A program made the translations under genes and the position numbers. Under the pieces are notes generated by a model. The model was given only the letters and a program-made list of their open reading frames with translations, ran no database searches and had not been told where the DNA came from. 64,000 nucleotides of DNA, from contig OX381710.1 in the NCBI GenBank assembly GCA_947462335.1, positions 29,171,772 through 29,235,771 on the forward strand, in the 5' to 3' direction. Origin of the DNA: Harmothoe impar. Its lineage: Eukaryota; Annelida; Polychaeta; Phyllodocida; Polynoidae. Positions 1-13,253 of the stretch are shown one piece after another (position 1 is the first letter of the stretch; every line of letters starts with the position of its first letter).

Positions 1-155
1 AAATACAAGCCTGGAAATACAGATCTGTAACTTGTTATGTTATGTATTATACTGTAAATACAGAGTTGTTAACTGTTGGGTACCCAATATAGTATACCTT
101 TGGATAGATAATAGATAATATAGTAGATGCATATATAAATTTTGCTTTCCAATAG

Positions 156-3100
156 TGAACACCCTCTGCAGTGGTTATGCATTAGAACAGGATCCCACTG
201 GAAGCTTCTCCACTTCAAGGAACACCACATACAAAAACAACCAAAATTGTCATTGGAGAATAAGCGCAAGAGCTAACCAAGTAAATACCGGTTATAATAT
301 CTATTTATCATGTGTACAGAAACTATTAAAGATATGTATCTATTATCATTTCATCACACTTACTTTCTATAACTGTTGTTACGCACTTCACTTGTAGTTG
401 GCTACGTAGAAAAGGTTTTATTATACACACCACCCTGGGCATTACATCCAGAGGCTGTTGTTGGGTTGGTAGCAGACAGCCAATGGGCCTACGGTCAATG
501 AGTATATTGTCAAACCAATCTGAATGACAGTGCCATATAAATCGGCCCTCTGGCTATACCTTACCTAAACAGTTGGTACTACTAAATTGTGTACATGTAC
601 CAGTATTTGTTGGTGGCTCTCATATTTCAGCATGTCAGGACACTTGCCTTTAATGACACACATTCCTAGTTTCTAACCTCATAATTGGATTTAATCTTAA
701 AGTAAATGCCGTTCTTTAAAATGTTAATTTAGGTTATATCTCTGATGCTGTCACCTGTCAACATTGACCAGAGTGCCAACTGTCAATATGACAGTGTCAA
801 GGTTTACGACGGAGCATATACAACAGACGCCCTCCTAGCTAATGTGTGTGGTGCTGTCACCAGTCAGACGTTTATCTCCAGCACTGACTACCTGTATGTG
901 GTATTCAGTTCTGACAACATCCTTGTCAACACAGGCTTTAATGCAGTGTACAGGGCAGTTAACAGAGTCACGCCAACACCACCAACAACACCAATACCAC
1001 CAACAACATTAAAAGGTACCACCATACCAACACGACGTACCACTGGAGGAATAACAGAGCCAACAACACCACCAACAACCCCAGTTCCAGGTATTGTTTC
1101 CTCCCTTTGTTACAGTTAATGCAGGAATACAAATAGTATAACGTCTTGTCTGTCCAATGTTCTGTAAGAATTGGAATTCTTTATCGAGGTAACAAACTTT
1201 AAATTCACACTGGGATATAGACATGTCAATGAATCGATTGTTAAGAACTACTAAATCGTTAGATTACATAGGTTACAACTCCTTATGCCCTCTTTCCCCC
1301 ATCTCCACCCCCTGTAGATGGAACCTGTGGTGAGCGGTACCTGAGGAGGTTTGCTGGTGGTCAGATCTCTGATGAGCACAGCTGGCCCTGGATGGTCAGT
1401 ATAGAGAGGTCCTCCGACACTGATGAGGTATCTCACTTCTGTGGAGGCAGCATCATTAACCCGCTGTGGATCCTAACTGCAGCTCACTGTGTGTAAGTCT
1501 CCTTAGTTTGGTGTCATATTGTTACATGGATGTGTATAATTCATTCGTTTGATTGTTTTATTTTCTTGACTAGTAATATCATTAACATGTAAAGGCTCAT
1601 CAAGCTATATATTATGCCCTGTATAATACTTACATAAAGTAGACGCTGTTCTAAACGTGGCCATATACAATCCCCTAGTTGTGTATACTATACTTACATG
1701 CTGAAGGCAGCATTCTGAACTGGGCCATGTGCAAACTGCCAGTTGTGTATACTACTTACATGCTGAAGGCAGCATTCTGAACTGGGCCATGTGCAAACTG
1801 CCAGTTGTGTATACTACTTACATGCTGAAGGCAGCATTCTGAACTGGGCCATGTGCAAACTGCCAGTTGTGTATACTACTTACATGCTGAAGGCAGCATT
1901 CTGAACTGGGCCATGTGCAAACTGCCAGTTGTGTATACTACTTACATGCTGAAGGCAGCATTCTGAACTGGGCCATGTGCAAACTGCCAGTTGTGTATAC
2001 TACTTATATGCTGAAGGCAGCATTCTGAACTTGGTCATGTTCATACCGTCAGTTGTGTATGGGACCATTCAAGTATGACGTCATCTCTTCCCAATGACAC
2101 CCATCTCCCTCTGTCATCATTTAGTATAGGAACAGCATGGTCATCATTCTCCATATACCCCCTACACCCCTTATCGATAACGTCATACTTGAGTAGCCCC
2201 TACTTGCATAGACAAATAGTTTAAAGCGACAATCTGAACTGGTAATTAGTAAGCTGTCATTGTGAAAACTATAAACCGTGTCTGCTACTTCAATGCTGAA
2301 AGCAACATTATTAACTGAGCCGAATCAACCTTGTACATTGTACTTAAATATGAAACTAACTTCCTGCATCCCAAAGCCTACCGGTAGTCTAAACTGTAAA
2401 CTTTATATACTACCGGGTACCCATATTTTCCTAGAATAACGAGATTTATCTATGAAGGTTGACATGAAACTACGTTGTAGTAGGACGACATAACTCATAT
2501 AAATTCCCTTATGTTGACACATAACTTATATAAATTCCCTTATGTTGACAGGCACGACTGGGTGGATGTTAACAACTACAAAATCGTGGCAGGCCTGAAT
2601 GCTTTGACAGAAACTGGTACCACAGCGACGATAGACAAAGTCATAGAGCATGAATACTACTCGGCATCCTACTTGGACCGCGATATAGCTTTGATAAAAC
2701 TCACCTCTCCACTAACACTCAGTGAAGCCATTCTGCCTGTCTGCTTACCCAGTGGTGAACAGTCACGTTCAACGGAATGCTATGGAACAGGCTGGGGTAG
2801 TGAGAGGTTTGGTAAGTGCATTTACATTAAGAAGACACAGAGAAAAGAAACGGCCAAAATGGTTTCCTCCAGCATGACTCTTACATGTTTCTTTTCTCTG
2901 TGTGGGGTTTAGTCATATATATTGCTACTCCTTTATGGTCGGCATAATCATTCAATATGACATGTCTTTTGTTGGCATGATGTATGGATGCAGCCCCGGG
3001 AATGAATCAACCCAGAAGGGTCGGTGTGAATGCAGCACTGGAGAGTTACTGCAGTCATGTACCATGACGACAATGGGCATAGCGCATTAAAGCAACATGC

Positions 3101-4022
3101 TGTCCTAAGGAGTTATTATGACCATAAAGAGCCATATTTGCCCAACGATTATGATTCCCTCAACATCAGTGAAGTTACAACTAAAAATCTACACCTTATG
3201 ATTTATAGTCACATACTTGAGCAATGATATTCCAACTTCTCAATGAGAGCGAGCCTCTAAGAGTATAATGTATAATCAGACAGCTTCTACTGATCCTCTA
3301 CAGGTGGAGGAGTGACAGTAGCCCTCCTGGAGGTGGAAACGCCCCTACAGACAGAGGCAGTGTGTAGACAGGCCTACTCCGGCTACTACTATAGTGACCA
3401 CATGATATGTGCAGGACACAGGGATGGACGAAACAGCCCATGTGCAGTAAGTAGATAAAGGTCACAACTCGTTACACTCTGGACAAACCTAATGCGTTAT
3501 AATTTATACCAAGAAAGTCCATTGTTTTTACCGAAATTTAGTTGGGCAAATATAGAATCTATCTTTTCGCCTGATCAACTTATGGGTGTTTCTCACTTTA
3601 CAGCAAAGATGAGTTAGTTCTTACTATAAGTGATACATAAATACAGATCTTTGCTGAATAACCCTCAAATCTGTTTATTGAAATACCAACTTAAAAGTTT
3701 TCCAAATTTCCAAATTAATGTTTTATTATATATTTCAACACCTGAAACCACAACATTTATCATAGGATCGTAGAATGCTTTAAGCACGAGGCATTATCTA
3801 TAAATCAACATGACTTCGTCTAAACCTTCGAGTAATTCAATGTATGTTATAATTATCCTCCAGGGTGACTCCGGAGGCCCTTTGGTGTGTAAGCGGCTGG
3901 ACAGTGAGGTGTTTGAGATCTACGGCATAGTGAGTTGGGGTGAGAAGTGTGGCCTTAACTATGGAGTCTACACCAACGTCCTCCGTCTCAATGACTGGAT
4001 CCTGGACACCATAAGGAATTGA
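156..4022 (+). CDS. CUB domain-containing trypsin-like serine protease (5' end outside window)
   Basis: Seven coding exons with GT-AG borders and consistent phases: 156-280, 733-1090, 1318-1492, 2552-2811, 3304-3446 and 3864-4022 carry all the recognised parts (six exons seen; at least one upstream exon with the signal peptide must lie before base 1). The first two exons make a CUB domain with four Cys (around LCSG, NCHW, NCQY, NVCG). A Thr/Pro-rich linker follows (about 960-1090), then an S1A peptidase domain: activation site RRFAGG, His in TAAHC, Asp in DRDIALIKL, Ser in GDSGGP. The usual disulfide cysteines are present, including the Cys1-Cys122 pair that would keep pro-piece and catalytic chain joined. 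The residue six before the catalytic Ser (chymotrypsin position 189) is Ser, not Asp, suggesting chymotrypsin- or elastase-like rather than trypsin-like specificity. The new N-terminus would be Phe-Ala-Gly-Gly instead of Ile-Val-Gly-Gly, which is unusual. Expected to be secreted. Stop is TGA at 4020-4022. Confidence 0.9.
1677..2057. repeat. 62-bp minisatellite in the protease intron
   Basis: About six head-to-tail copies of a 62 bp unit (core CTGAAGGCAGCATTCTGAAC) lie in the intron between the His-bearing and Asp-bearing exons. The middle copies are almost identical and the outer ones diverged, as expected from unequal exchange. Confidence 0.9.
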
Positions 4023-4128
4023 GCAATGTTGTTTTAGCGCTGCAAAGTCCCAGCAAAGCAGCGCCGTATATAGGCTAAGCTAAACTTAGGAGAAACTTAG
4101 AATTACCTAACAAGGGATTCTTCAGTAG

Positions 4129-4236
4129 CCCAGTGGGCACAGGACATTGAATCAACATTGATAAATGGTTGTCAATGTTGAATCAAAGTTGATATAACAT
4201 TGATTCAACAGTTAACTGACTTTTGTGACCACTGGG
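4129..4236. mobile_element. Short MITE-like element, family 1 copy 1
   Basis: About 108 bp bounded by imperfect inverted termini (CCCAGTGGGCACAG at the left, matched by the reverse complement of TGTGACCACTGGG at the right). The interior is rich in TTGAATCAACATTGA-type words. Related copies lie at 15504-15596 and about 16950-17010. No coding capacity. Confidence 0.6.
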
Positions 4237-6849
4237 AGCCAACAAAGAGAGATGTAATGATAAGAGAGGATCGGAGGAAAGGAGGAGGCCAGGATATTTG
4301 ATATTGTACATTTTGAAGTTGTGCTGCTTTACTGGCAATATTTATAATAGCTTTGCAACAACCTCCAACATTATGGGATATCTGTGGTATAAATGGACAG
4401 CACTAGCCAGGGTCGTTTTGTTCGGGATTAGTGAAGAGGGCAGGTGGTAATTTGAACGGATCATTGTTGGGTGGAGTTCTCCAATTTGCGCAAAGCTCCA
4501 ATACTGGCACATTACGCCTCACCATATGCAAATAATCAGTGCCAGGCAAAACACCAATCGGCGCAGAATACAAATATTAGTAAACATAAATGAACCTATT
4601 TGATTAGTTCCGAAATATATTTAAAAGTGCAAATTGCAATAGAGAAGAGGCGCCATACCCATTCAAGTGTTTGATTAAACCCATTCTTCGGTTGAATTAA
4701 CGAAATTAATTTCAACTTGGAAAGTAACTTCGATAAAATCTTGCAAATTATATGTGAACTCCCCAATGCAGATGGGCATTCTGTGTAAATTAGCAAATCA
4801 CGTCCTTCATTAATCACCTACAGGCAGGTATAATAATACTCAATGATTGTTACCATTCAACAGTGTGTTTGTAATATGAATTATAGTTGCTCTTTATAAG
4901 AGTGTGTGCTCATCTATGAAATATATCAAGGGACATGTATTATGACATTCATTGTCATGAAACCAAACCTAGAGACCCAGAAGTTTGCCCCTCACATAGA
5001 CTTTCTCTTCTGACTACTGAAATAAAACTAAGCACACAAGTCACATTACATTGGATACATGACAACATTGTTACAACATAACGTCATAAGTATTTAATCG
5101 ACTACTTTCTGATAGAATTTCTCCCTTTTTGCTTCGAATAGAAAAAGTCTATGTGGTGCACACTTTGGGTTAGAATCCCATGTTTGATGCTTCAGCAGCA
5201 TAATAGCATTACAACAATACACGCAGTATATTATACATTTTGACAGACTGTCATAAGACTGGCTAACTGCACTGTTAGAAGTAAGCACTGTAGCTGCACT
5301 CTATAAAAAGAGGTATATTTGGTTTCCAGTATTGCATACTGTAAAGCTACAAACTCACATACTATAATCCACAATCTGGAGATCATGGGTTCAAGTCCCA
5401 CCTTGGCACAACATGTAGTACTGTTGAAAGGTGCATAAAACATCTAAATTATAGAAATGTACATATTCAAATATCACTCGCTAACATGTCTATGTCAATA
5501 TTGGTGGCAATGCATGTCAAATGGGTTAAAGAAATATGGAAAGAAAAAACGCTTTATTTCCTATTGTGCCAAGGTGAGATTTGATCCCACGACCTTCTGT
5601 GTGTGGGGTTACAGTAGCTGAGTGTAGGTCAACAGTATCCGATACTGGACACCAAAGAGAACTCCTTTTATACTGTAAATCTACAGTATATATCACTGTG
5701 CAGCTATACTAACTTCTGACAGTGTGAACAAATGGTTCATTTATGTAGGTTACCCGGTTGAAAACAATCGTCTATACACATGTACTACTGTGATCTTGTT
5801 AAATATACTGTGCTTGTCTGTTATACCATGTGTACAATACAACTATAATTCGATAAATGATGTTTATACTTTGTACATAATATATCTTGTTTGGGAACGT
5901 ACATTTCATCATGACTGTTCCTGGTTGCATAGAGAGTGTCTGTGTGTGGTTTATAAATATTGTTATGATAACCTTGTAAAATAAATATCATTTTGTAATA
6001 ACAACTGATTTCATTACTATTTACCAGCGTAACATGAATTTGAATTCACTAGCATAGGAATAGCCCCCCTCCCTTCCACCCAATAATGAGAGTGTTCACT
6101 AAGATAGTATATACTGCAAATCACCCCCCCCCCTTTTTTGTCACATGAGAAACTTGGTCAATAAAATCGTTTCAACTCAACTCATTCCAATAAAAATGAA
6201 GCAACTTCATAATGACCAACACCCCATTCCCAACCCATTAAATATATATATATATATACTGTATGGCTTATAATATTTTGTTTTTTTTACTTCCCTGCGT
6301 TGTCAAACGATAAGCCATACGATGATGCTGGTGTCATTGATCCGTCCGTACTCGGTAGCAGCGACTACTGTTTTAAACTACCATCTTGGTCGCAGTTAAC
6401 GGACCTGTCGTCCAGGCTTATGACCACCTACCCCGCCCCGACTTCTTGTAGGAATCCATACACTCAGTATATTCCTGCCATACTAATACATGTACCCTGG
6501 ACCTTAATAGAAGAGCTGGGGTTTAATGTTTGATGTTGTAGCACCCAAATCTGGAAGTTGTAGTTGTTATCTAGCCAACCTTTAACAATAATGTGGCTCC
6601 AGAGGGGTCAAAAGCGACCTGGCGACTTTGGCCGTTTTGGAGGCGACTTTCGACCTATTGCAATAATAAAAGTGACCTGGCGACTTTTAGATAAAATTGA
6701 AAATACTTAAGGGGGTCCAAAAAAGCGACTTTGTGACCTGGACCCCTTAATTTCGGCGACTTTCCGACCTCAGGGGGGGACCCCTCTGCACCCCCAATAA
6801 TGTGGTGAAACAACTCTCTATACAACCTTTGGGATGTAAAGCAGCACCC
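4237..6849. other. Intergenic stretch, no supported gene
   Basis: AT-rich DNA with short stop-limited reading frames that I could not connect to any family. It holds the tRNA-like words described separately (5.3-5.65 kb), a short TA run near 6242-6260, and a patch at 6600-6790 built from repeated GCGACTTT/GCGACCTGG words of unknown origin. Confidence 0.5.
5330..5650. repeat. Pair of tRNA-like (SINE-type) B-box sequences in inverted orientation
   Basis: A B-box-like GGGTTCAAGTCCCACC followed by TTGGCACAA occurs on the plus strand near 5389-5415. A related GGGATCAAATCTCACC plus TTGGCACAA occurs on the minus strand near 5568-5600. The shared tail suggests two degraded copies of a tRNA-derived SINE. 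No good cloverleaf could be drawn, so a functional tRNA is unlikely. Confidence 0.35.
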
Positions 6850-7290
6850 TTATTCTGTGATCCTGTAGCAAGAGGTGCGAGAAAGTATACCCAGGGGCTT
6901 GGACTTCCCTAAATGTTGGCACAGACGTGCAACACCGGGAGCCTGGAGCAGGGGATCGGGCGGGAGACGGCTGAGCAGCGGCCGGGGGAGGCAGGTGTTA
7001 GCCGGGGAGCTCCTCCAGTGCAGCCCCGGCCCCAGCCCGGAGCAGTCCGGGTGATGGCCGCGTGTGCTGCTGGCGCGCCCGTGTGAGTAGTACACCAAGT
7101 CGGCGCTCTGCTGCAGGCAGCGATACGACGGGGCAGGCATCAGGTTGTCCTGGCGCATGGTATTTGTGTGTGAAGGTAATTGTTGACGTCTGATTAAAAA
7201 TGGACGCAGATCAGCGCCAGTATCATGATTCCAGTCAACAGGAGTGTGCATGTCGGTTTGTCGTTGGGTAGGAGGGACGGATAATGTCAC
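6850..7290 (-). CDS. Unassigned ORF in a GC-rich island (possible first exon)
   Basis: An open frame of 146 codons on the minus strand in a locally GC/CpG-rich segment (about 6880-7150). An internal Met at about 7159 starts a stretch rich in Ser, Pro, Leu and His. I recognise no domain. The local composition and length make it more exon-like than its surroundings, but GC-rich DNA gives long open frames by chance. Just upstream (higher coordinates) lies the CACT repeat. It could be a 5' coding exon of an unknown gene or noise. Confidence 0.22.
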   Translation of the reverse strand: MTLSVPPTQRQTDMHTPVDWNHDTGADLRPFLIRRQQLPSHTNTMRQDNLMPAPSYRCLQQSADLVYYSHGRASSTRGHHPDCSGLGPGLHWRSSPANTCLPRPLLSRLPPDPLLQAPGVARLCQHLGKSKPLGILSRTSCYRITE

Positions 7291-7295
7291 TGACT

Positions 7296-7530
7296 GACCG
7301 ACTCACTCACTCACTCACTCACTCACTCACTCACTCACTCACTCACTCACTCACTCACTCACTCACTCACTCACTCATTTACTAACAACCACTGGGTTAC
7401 TCATTCACCTACTCACTCACTCACTCACTCACTCACTCACTCACTCACTCACTCACTCACTCACTCAATCATTCACCTACTCACTCACTCACTCACTCAC
7501 TCACTCACTCATTCACTCACTCACAGAGTG
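7296..7530. repeat. (CACT)n microsatellite with CT-rich flank
   Basis: Long runs of the tetranucleotide CACT, broken twice by short degenerate interruptions, then a pyrimidine-rich CT tract to about 7700. Confidence 0.95.
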
Positions 7531-7786
7531 CTTGACTGAATTCCTGACTCTCCCCCCCTCTCTCTCTCGCTCACACACACACATTCTTGCTCTTCCACCT
7601 CTATTCCTCTCAGTTGCTCGTCCTATCTCCCCTAGGTCTTCCCCCATTCTATCTCTCATTTTCTTTCCGTCTCTCTCTCCCTCTCTTGTCCTCTCTTTCG
7701 ACGTCCTCATCTGGGCCGTTATTCCAATCTAAAACTCATACCACATACAGCAAAAGGACACCATGTATATGTGTTTTTTTTTGGTA

Positions 7787-9150
7787 GATTAATTTAACAT
7801 GTTGCTGGAAGTAAGTCATCGATGGTTGACACAGCGAGCCGTTAACCTGGGTGGGGGGGGGGGGGGTACTTCCATCTGAAATTGGTATCCATATCCAAAC
7901 AACCCAGAGGAGCAGTAGCGGTGGGTCTCGAAATTAGGGGGCGGTGACTCTGGGCAACCTTAAAAATAGGGGGCGGTAACTGTAAATGAGGGGGCAATTA
8001 TTGGTTCTCAGTAAGCTGTAAATGAAAAAGAAGTGTAGAGAGAACAAGCATTATCTATGTCTGCTTTGCTATTTGCATCAGCAAGTAAATGTAGTATAAC
8101 AGGGGTCCCTGAAATAAAGGGGACTGTGGCTCATGTGTACGGAATCAGGATGTGGTCCTCTGTATATATATATGAGGGGCTATGGTTTCGCAGCTCCTGT
8201 ATTTCGGGGCGGTACTTTGGCAGTCGGCGGGTTTCGTCATAGAGTGAGTACCCCCTCTCCCCCGGAGTTGATAAGTGATGCCTGAGACCCCGGCTGAGAC
8301 CTCCACCGGCACCCACGTCCTTTAGGTATCATGGACAGTATTATACATCGCTTGAATGCGATTTATACTTACAGGCATATCCTATGTCTGCCCTGAACAA
8401 CTGTATCTGCCATCTCTTACCACTGCGTAATATTGATTGTGATTGGGAGACATTCCCATGACTGTTCAGCCAACTTAGTCACTTATATCTCGACTCTCTG
8501 TTGCATGGAGAGTCGCTGTACTCACATAACTGGGTATCTGCAGTGACATGTACAATCTCCACGGGGCGTTAAACAAGCGCCGATTGTATAAGCGCCGAGG
8601 GTATATGGGTCTACGAATATATTTTAAGCATGTAAAGTAGATCTTAGATAAGCGCCTGTCTTGTAAAAGCGTTCGGGGAAATCAGTCCTCCAAATTGATA
8701 AGCGCCAGGCTGGCAATACAATCTGCAGCTTGATTCCACCTTCATTGTATTTGCATGTGCCCGCCGTCACATTCAGCATGTTAATGCCCAATGTATCTAT
8801 ATATCATATGATTCCTTATCTGTATCCATGTTAAAATTTTGCCGTTCTCAATTTTTTGGTCTACAGTCTCAGGCCCACCCCAGCCCCCAACCCTTCTTTT
8901 CCATTACTACGATATAGGCAGCATAATTATATGATGCAAAGTAAGCACATCATGCATTAGGACTTCGTAAAAGTGCCTCCCCCTCAAATAAATAAACGAT
9001 AACACTACCATGGAGACGCAGACCTCTTATAAACAAACTCGCGTCACCGTCTCTGTAAAACCACATCATTATACACTCAACTCATCGGTAAAACATAGAA
9101 CCTGGTGTAAATCCACATAGAAAACAAGCCTGCGAAGAATGCACCTCGAG
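7787..9150. other. Intergenic stretch with AAGCGCC-word repeat
   Basis: No supported coding region. Between about 8570 and 8710 the word AAGCGCC recurs at irregular spacing on the plus strand, which resembles a decayed MITE interior. The rest is featureless to my reading. Confidence 0.4.
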
Positions 9151-9164
9151 TTGGACGCGACCAT

Positions 9165-9345
9165 TATTAATTTGGCGCGACGCGACGCGGCAATGCTAGC
9201 AGCAGCAGCAGCCGCGGCGGGCGGGCGGCAGTGGAGGCCGACAAGGGCCGCCCGCCATGGACGCTGAGGAAGGCGCAGGTAGAGGGCGGCAACAGGGCGC
9301 GGCTGGGCGCGACGCGGCGGTCGGGGCGACGTAAGATGATCAGGT
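9165..9345 (+). promoter_or_regulatory. CpG-rich island, possible promoter or first exon
   Basis: A sharply CpG-dense segment in otherwise AT-rich DNA. On the plus strand an ATG at 9257 in a good context (CCCGCCATGG) opens a short frame beginning MDAEEGAGRGRQQ. It runs into a plausible splice donor (GAC followed by GTAAGA near 9330). No acceptor exon downstream was recognised. It could be a promoter with a short first exon, or just a CpG island. Confidence 0.3.
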
Positions 9346-9479
9346 CGGTCGTGACGACCTCGACAATAACTGGGGCCAAAGTCGTGACGCGCCAATCACA
9401 AAAGAACACCTCTCCGACCGCTAACTGCACGGATCGCCCTCCTCTGCTACCTCCCCTGCTATCACTATAAGGGCCATCC

Positions 9480-12400
9480 CATCACCTATACCGCGGTGTT
9501 TACCTTAGCACTGCAGGATGGAGGGGAAGGGATGGATATATTTAACTGTTATTCTGGCTGCCCTGTGTTAACAGTTTGAAATGTAGAGACATGGGTATGG
9601 TACGAAAATAAAAGGTAAGATCTTCTCTCAACGGCCTTTAGTATATACAGTTACTATGACAGCCCCACCCCCCTCTGTTCATGCATTTCAATTCAACCAG
9701 AAACCAACGAGGTCACAACGCGCAGGGTCCCCTGACCGAAATATCATATCTCACTCTCCATTTGTATGATTGGATTTCACACTAATCCATATGGATGTTT
9801 GTTACAATGGCAGCTTTGTGACGTTTTAGGGGTGGAAATCTCGGTTGGACATCGTATACGGTCGTGGACACCCATACATTAAAAGCCCCATAAAACCCAT
9901 GCCATCTTGTCTATATGGACATATCAATCTGAACAGCTTGAAACCTCCAACTGTCCAACAGGTAGATAGATCCATGGTGTGATGTGCGGACTGCAAGAAA
10001 ATTATCCCCAAAAGTCCCTCATAATAATGAAGTCTTTATATAATATGAATAGACGAATATTTATTATATTAAATTCATAATAAACCTGAGCCTTTCCATC
10101 TCTGTGGTTACAGATGTCCTAAAGATGATTTTGATTGTAGAATTGGCGCAACAGTCGGCTCGATGGGTATATATTCTCCAGTGTGTAAATATATACCCAG
10201 CGAAATAAAGTACGATCACAGTACTATAGGGCGCCCCTGCCGAGTGGCATGGGGGAGGAAAATCCAGGTGTGATCCCCCCTCCCTCCCCCATCGATCCCT
10301 TCTCACAGCCACACCCCTTCACCACCACCACCAACTGAATCCTATCCCCCTAGTTTACATGAGCGGAGATTGTACTACCCGGCCGCCCCTTATTACCGGC
10401 CAGCAGCCCCCTCCCTCCTCCCCGACACTCACCACTACGTACCCGTCCGCCGCGGGGCTTACACCTTGCCATGCACGGGGTCCGGCATTTGCGCACAGGG
10501 CTCGTTTCTTTGGACACGCGGCGTTCTAATGAGATGTGGCGGCTGCCCATTTGTGTAAGTTGTCAAGCCGCCTTCTCATTTGTATAAGTTATCGGCGCGA
10601 AGTGCCGGTGGTGCGCTATAGCTTAGGAGCAGGGAGAGGCGCAAGGTATGACTGCGACAACTGCCAGGGTCACTCAGGGACGATGAGCTTCAGCTGACGA
10701 AAGGTGGGTTTGAATAGGTTTGGCACCTGCCTCCATTTTATCACCAGGAGTTGACAAGGAGGACAATGGATATATACGTTAGTTATAGGAGTCATTTGTT
10801 TGATTTGCAATAAGAAGGGAGCTCTCGTTGTTTAATATAACATTGATTCTGTTGCTCGCATATTGTGTAATTTAGTGTATGCCATATACATATGTTGTGC
10901 ACATTACAGCACAGGTACAGCTATGGACCTATACATAGGGATTTGATCATGTGTGCCTTGTTATAGATTTAGTGCCTTATGTAGGACCTACCTATAATGT
11001 ACCACATGTAAAGGTAGTTATGAATTATGTGAATACCGCTGTTCCGTTTAATGTGTGATAAACGCCTGGAATGGTAGCTGTAGGCAACCATGTTAACGTG
11101 TTTTAAGTAGGTATACAACTGCGATTTTTATTTCTGCTTATACGATTGTGCACCATCTCGGAGTTCATGTAAATCAGATCATGTACCGTTCCGCTCAAAG
11201 TAGTCAATTGACTACAAACACTTTGCAGCAGATCCGGTGAGAGGATATAGGATTACAGTGTATTTTTGTGTTTCATACAACACAAGATGGCGGATTTATC
11301 ACATTGACTATTGTCATCTTCGTCAACCCACATGCTAGAAGCCCAAAAACAGCTGCTTCTTAAAAGTAAATCTCATCATGTTGTTTAGGATTACTAACTA
11401 ATTCAATTATAATTTCGAGGGAGTTTCTGTTGGGAAGCAGAGTGGGGTCCATGGACATTGTAAACCCTTCCCCTACAGTGCTGATGCTCATGGTCGGTTA
11501 AATGTCGTCTGCGTCATTATGCACAAGTACGTCACCGTCCACACCCAGTGATCAGCCAATGGGAGACCGGCTTTCAAGACGACCGACTGGCTGTTTCCGG
11601 ACAGGTTTCACGATTTTCGAACATGGCTATTCACTGAGCAGCAGACGAAAATTGTTCGTTGTCGTCGAAACCTGCCTTGAACGGCTCAAAATCAACGAAG
11701 ATGGAGCGGAGGGTGAGGATTGCGTGGGCGGAAGAAAACACTTGTGATATAGGAGAGAAACGGATGATACTCATGTTCACATAAATCATAAAGGTTCTGC
11801 TGCTTTCTAAAATGGAGAGGGGAAATATAATGTAGCAATGGTATCCAGTCCTTGTACTCAGGCAGATAGCACCATTGGTGGAGTGAGATTCAAGAGCTCG
11901 TTTTTATCACAATATATCTAATTGTACAACAGAAAAAGAGATAACGTTTATACAGCGATTTAGGATTATAGGTGGAGCACAGTTAGTGCTTAGTCTGTGC
12001 AGCCATGCATGATCATGCTAATCATTGTAGAGTTTAATCTCGAGTACAAAATATATCAAATGCATTATCATAAATCCTTGTTAAAATTAATGCAGATATT
12101 ACGATACAATATGGTTCAATGTGAAAACCTGTCAGAAACTGGCTATGGTCAGCCGAAGTACTGCCGGAAGGAATCTACCAACTGACCGGCTCTCTACTAA
12201 ATGCCAGAATGTACGGTTCATCTAAGCCTATTACATGTAGTATAACTGATAACACTGTAATAATAATCGTAAAATTTTACAGAATATACACCATTACGGT
12301 ACATTACGGCGTTCCATAGGGTCATCTAAGCTTATTACATGTGTTGTATTACTGATAATACTGTCACGGTAACATTCTACAGCATGTATACATCATTACG

Positions 12401-13250
12401 GCGTTACCTGCAGTCGGTGGCTGGCTATACTTCTAAGGTCCCAATGTACTTGGCGCGTAAATCAGAAGTGGTTAGAAAATGTCTCTTTCTGTGCTGCCCT
12501 CGCCCCACCGTCCGTCTTCTCCCGGCGCTCGTCAGTGTAGACCGGCAGCGCTGCATCCACCCGGCCGGCAGGGGTGGCGCCCGACGCACGGCCTCATTTC
12601 CCTATACTACTCACTATGTTCGTATACTACTCACAGCACACTCCCGCGAACACCACTCATGCCATGGAATGTACCTGCTGAACGCGGCCCTCGTATTGTA
12701 CTTGGCGGAATGGAGGGCTAGCAGAACCCAGAAGCTGTAAATAGTCAAACCCCACGAAACATGTTTTCTTACCTCAGTTAGACCGTTTATATAGGTTTGC
12801 AATGGAGTCGGGAAATTTGGGATATTGAATGAATGAGATGTGGACATCCGGCTTACTCCTCCTACGATAGCACTCTGTGCCGATTGTCCGACAGTAGGCC
12901 TAACTTTTGAGTAATGCATAACCAGGTACAATTCAGTAAGGACTTACTAAATCGTACAATCTTGAATAAATTATTGTGAGGCAACTATAAATTGGCTTCC
13001 ATGAATGGTTTCCCCGTACACATCATTTTGTACATGTATCAAATAACTGGGCCTTCAATCATCAACAGAGACACACCTAGGATATAGAGGACGAGGTCAT
13101 CGCACCACGCCAAAGTACAGATCTGCGCCTAGTTCAAATTCCAATGAATGTGCGAGCACCTGTTTCATTTGTAAGTCGTTGAATCGATAGAACCCTAATT
13201 AATCAAACAACAATACATATTTGGGGAAAAAACGGTTCGTTTCAGGTAAG
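9480..13250. other. Intergenic stretch, no supported gene
   Basis: AT-rich to mixed composition with two moderately GC-rich patches (about 10380-10560 and 12480-12720). Open frames in these patches show no recognisable domain and overlap on both strands, so I treat them as chance. Confidence 0.4.
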
Positions 13251-13253
13251 GGA

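Noticed and set aside
6300..6533. 77-codon plus-strand frame
   Set aside because: No recognised motif, weak start, no clear splice sites; cannot be told from chance.
7513..7787. Arg/Glu-rich and Ser/Leu-rich frames on both strands
   Set aside because: Translations of CT/GA-rich simple sequence next to the CACT repeat.
12339..12931. Overlapping frames of 80-133 codons in a GC-richer patch
   Set aside because: Three frames on two strands overlap with no domain or splice support.
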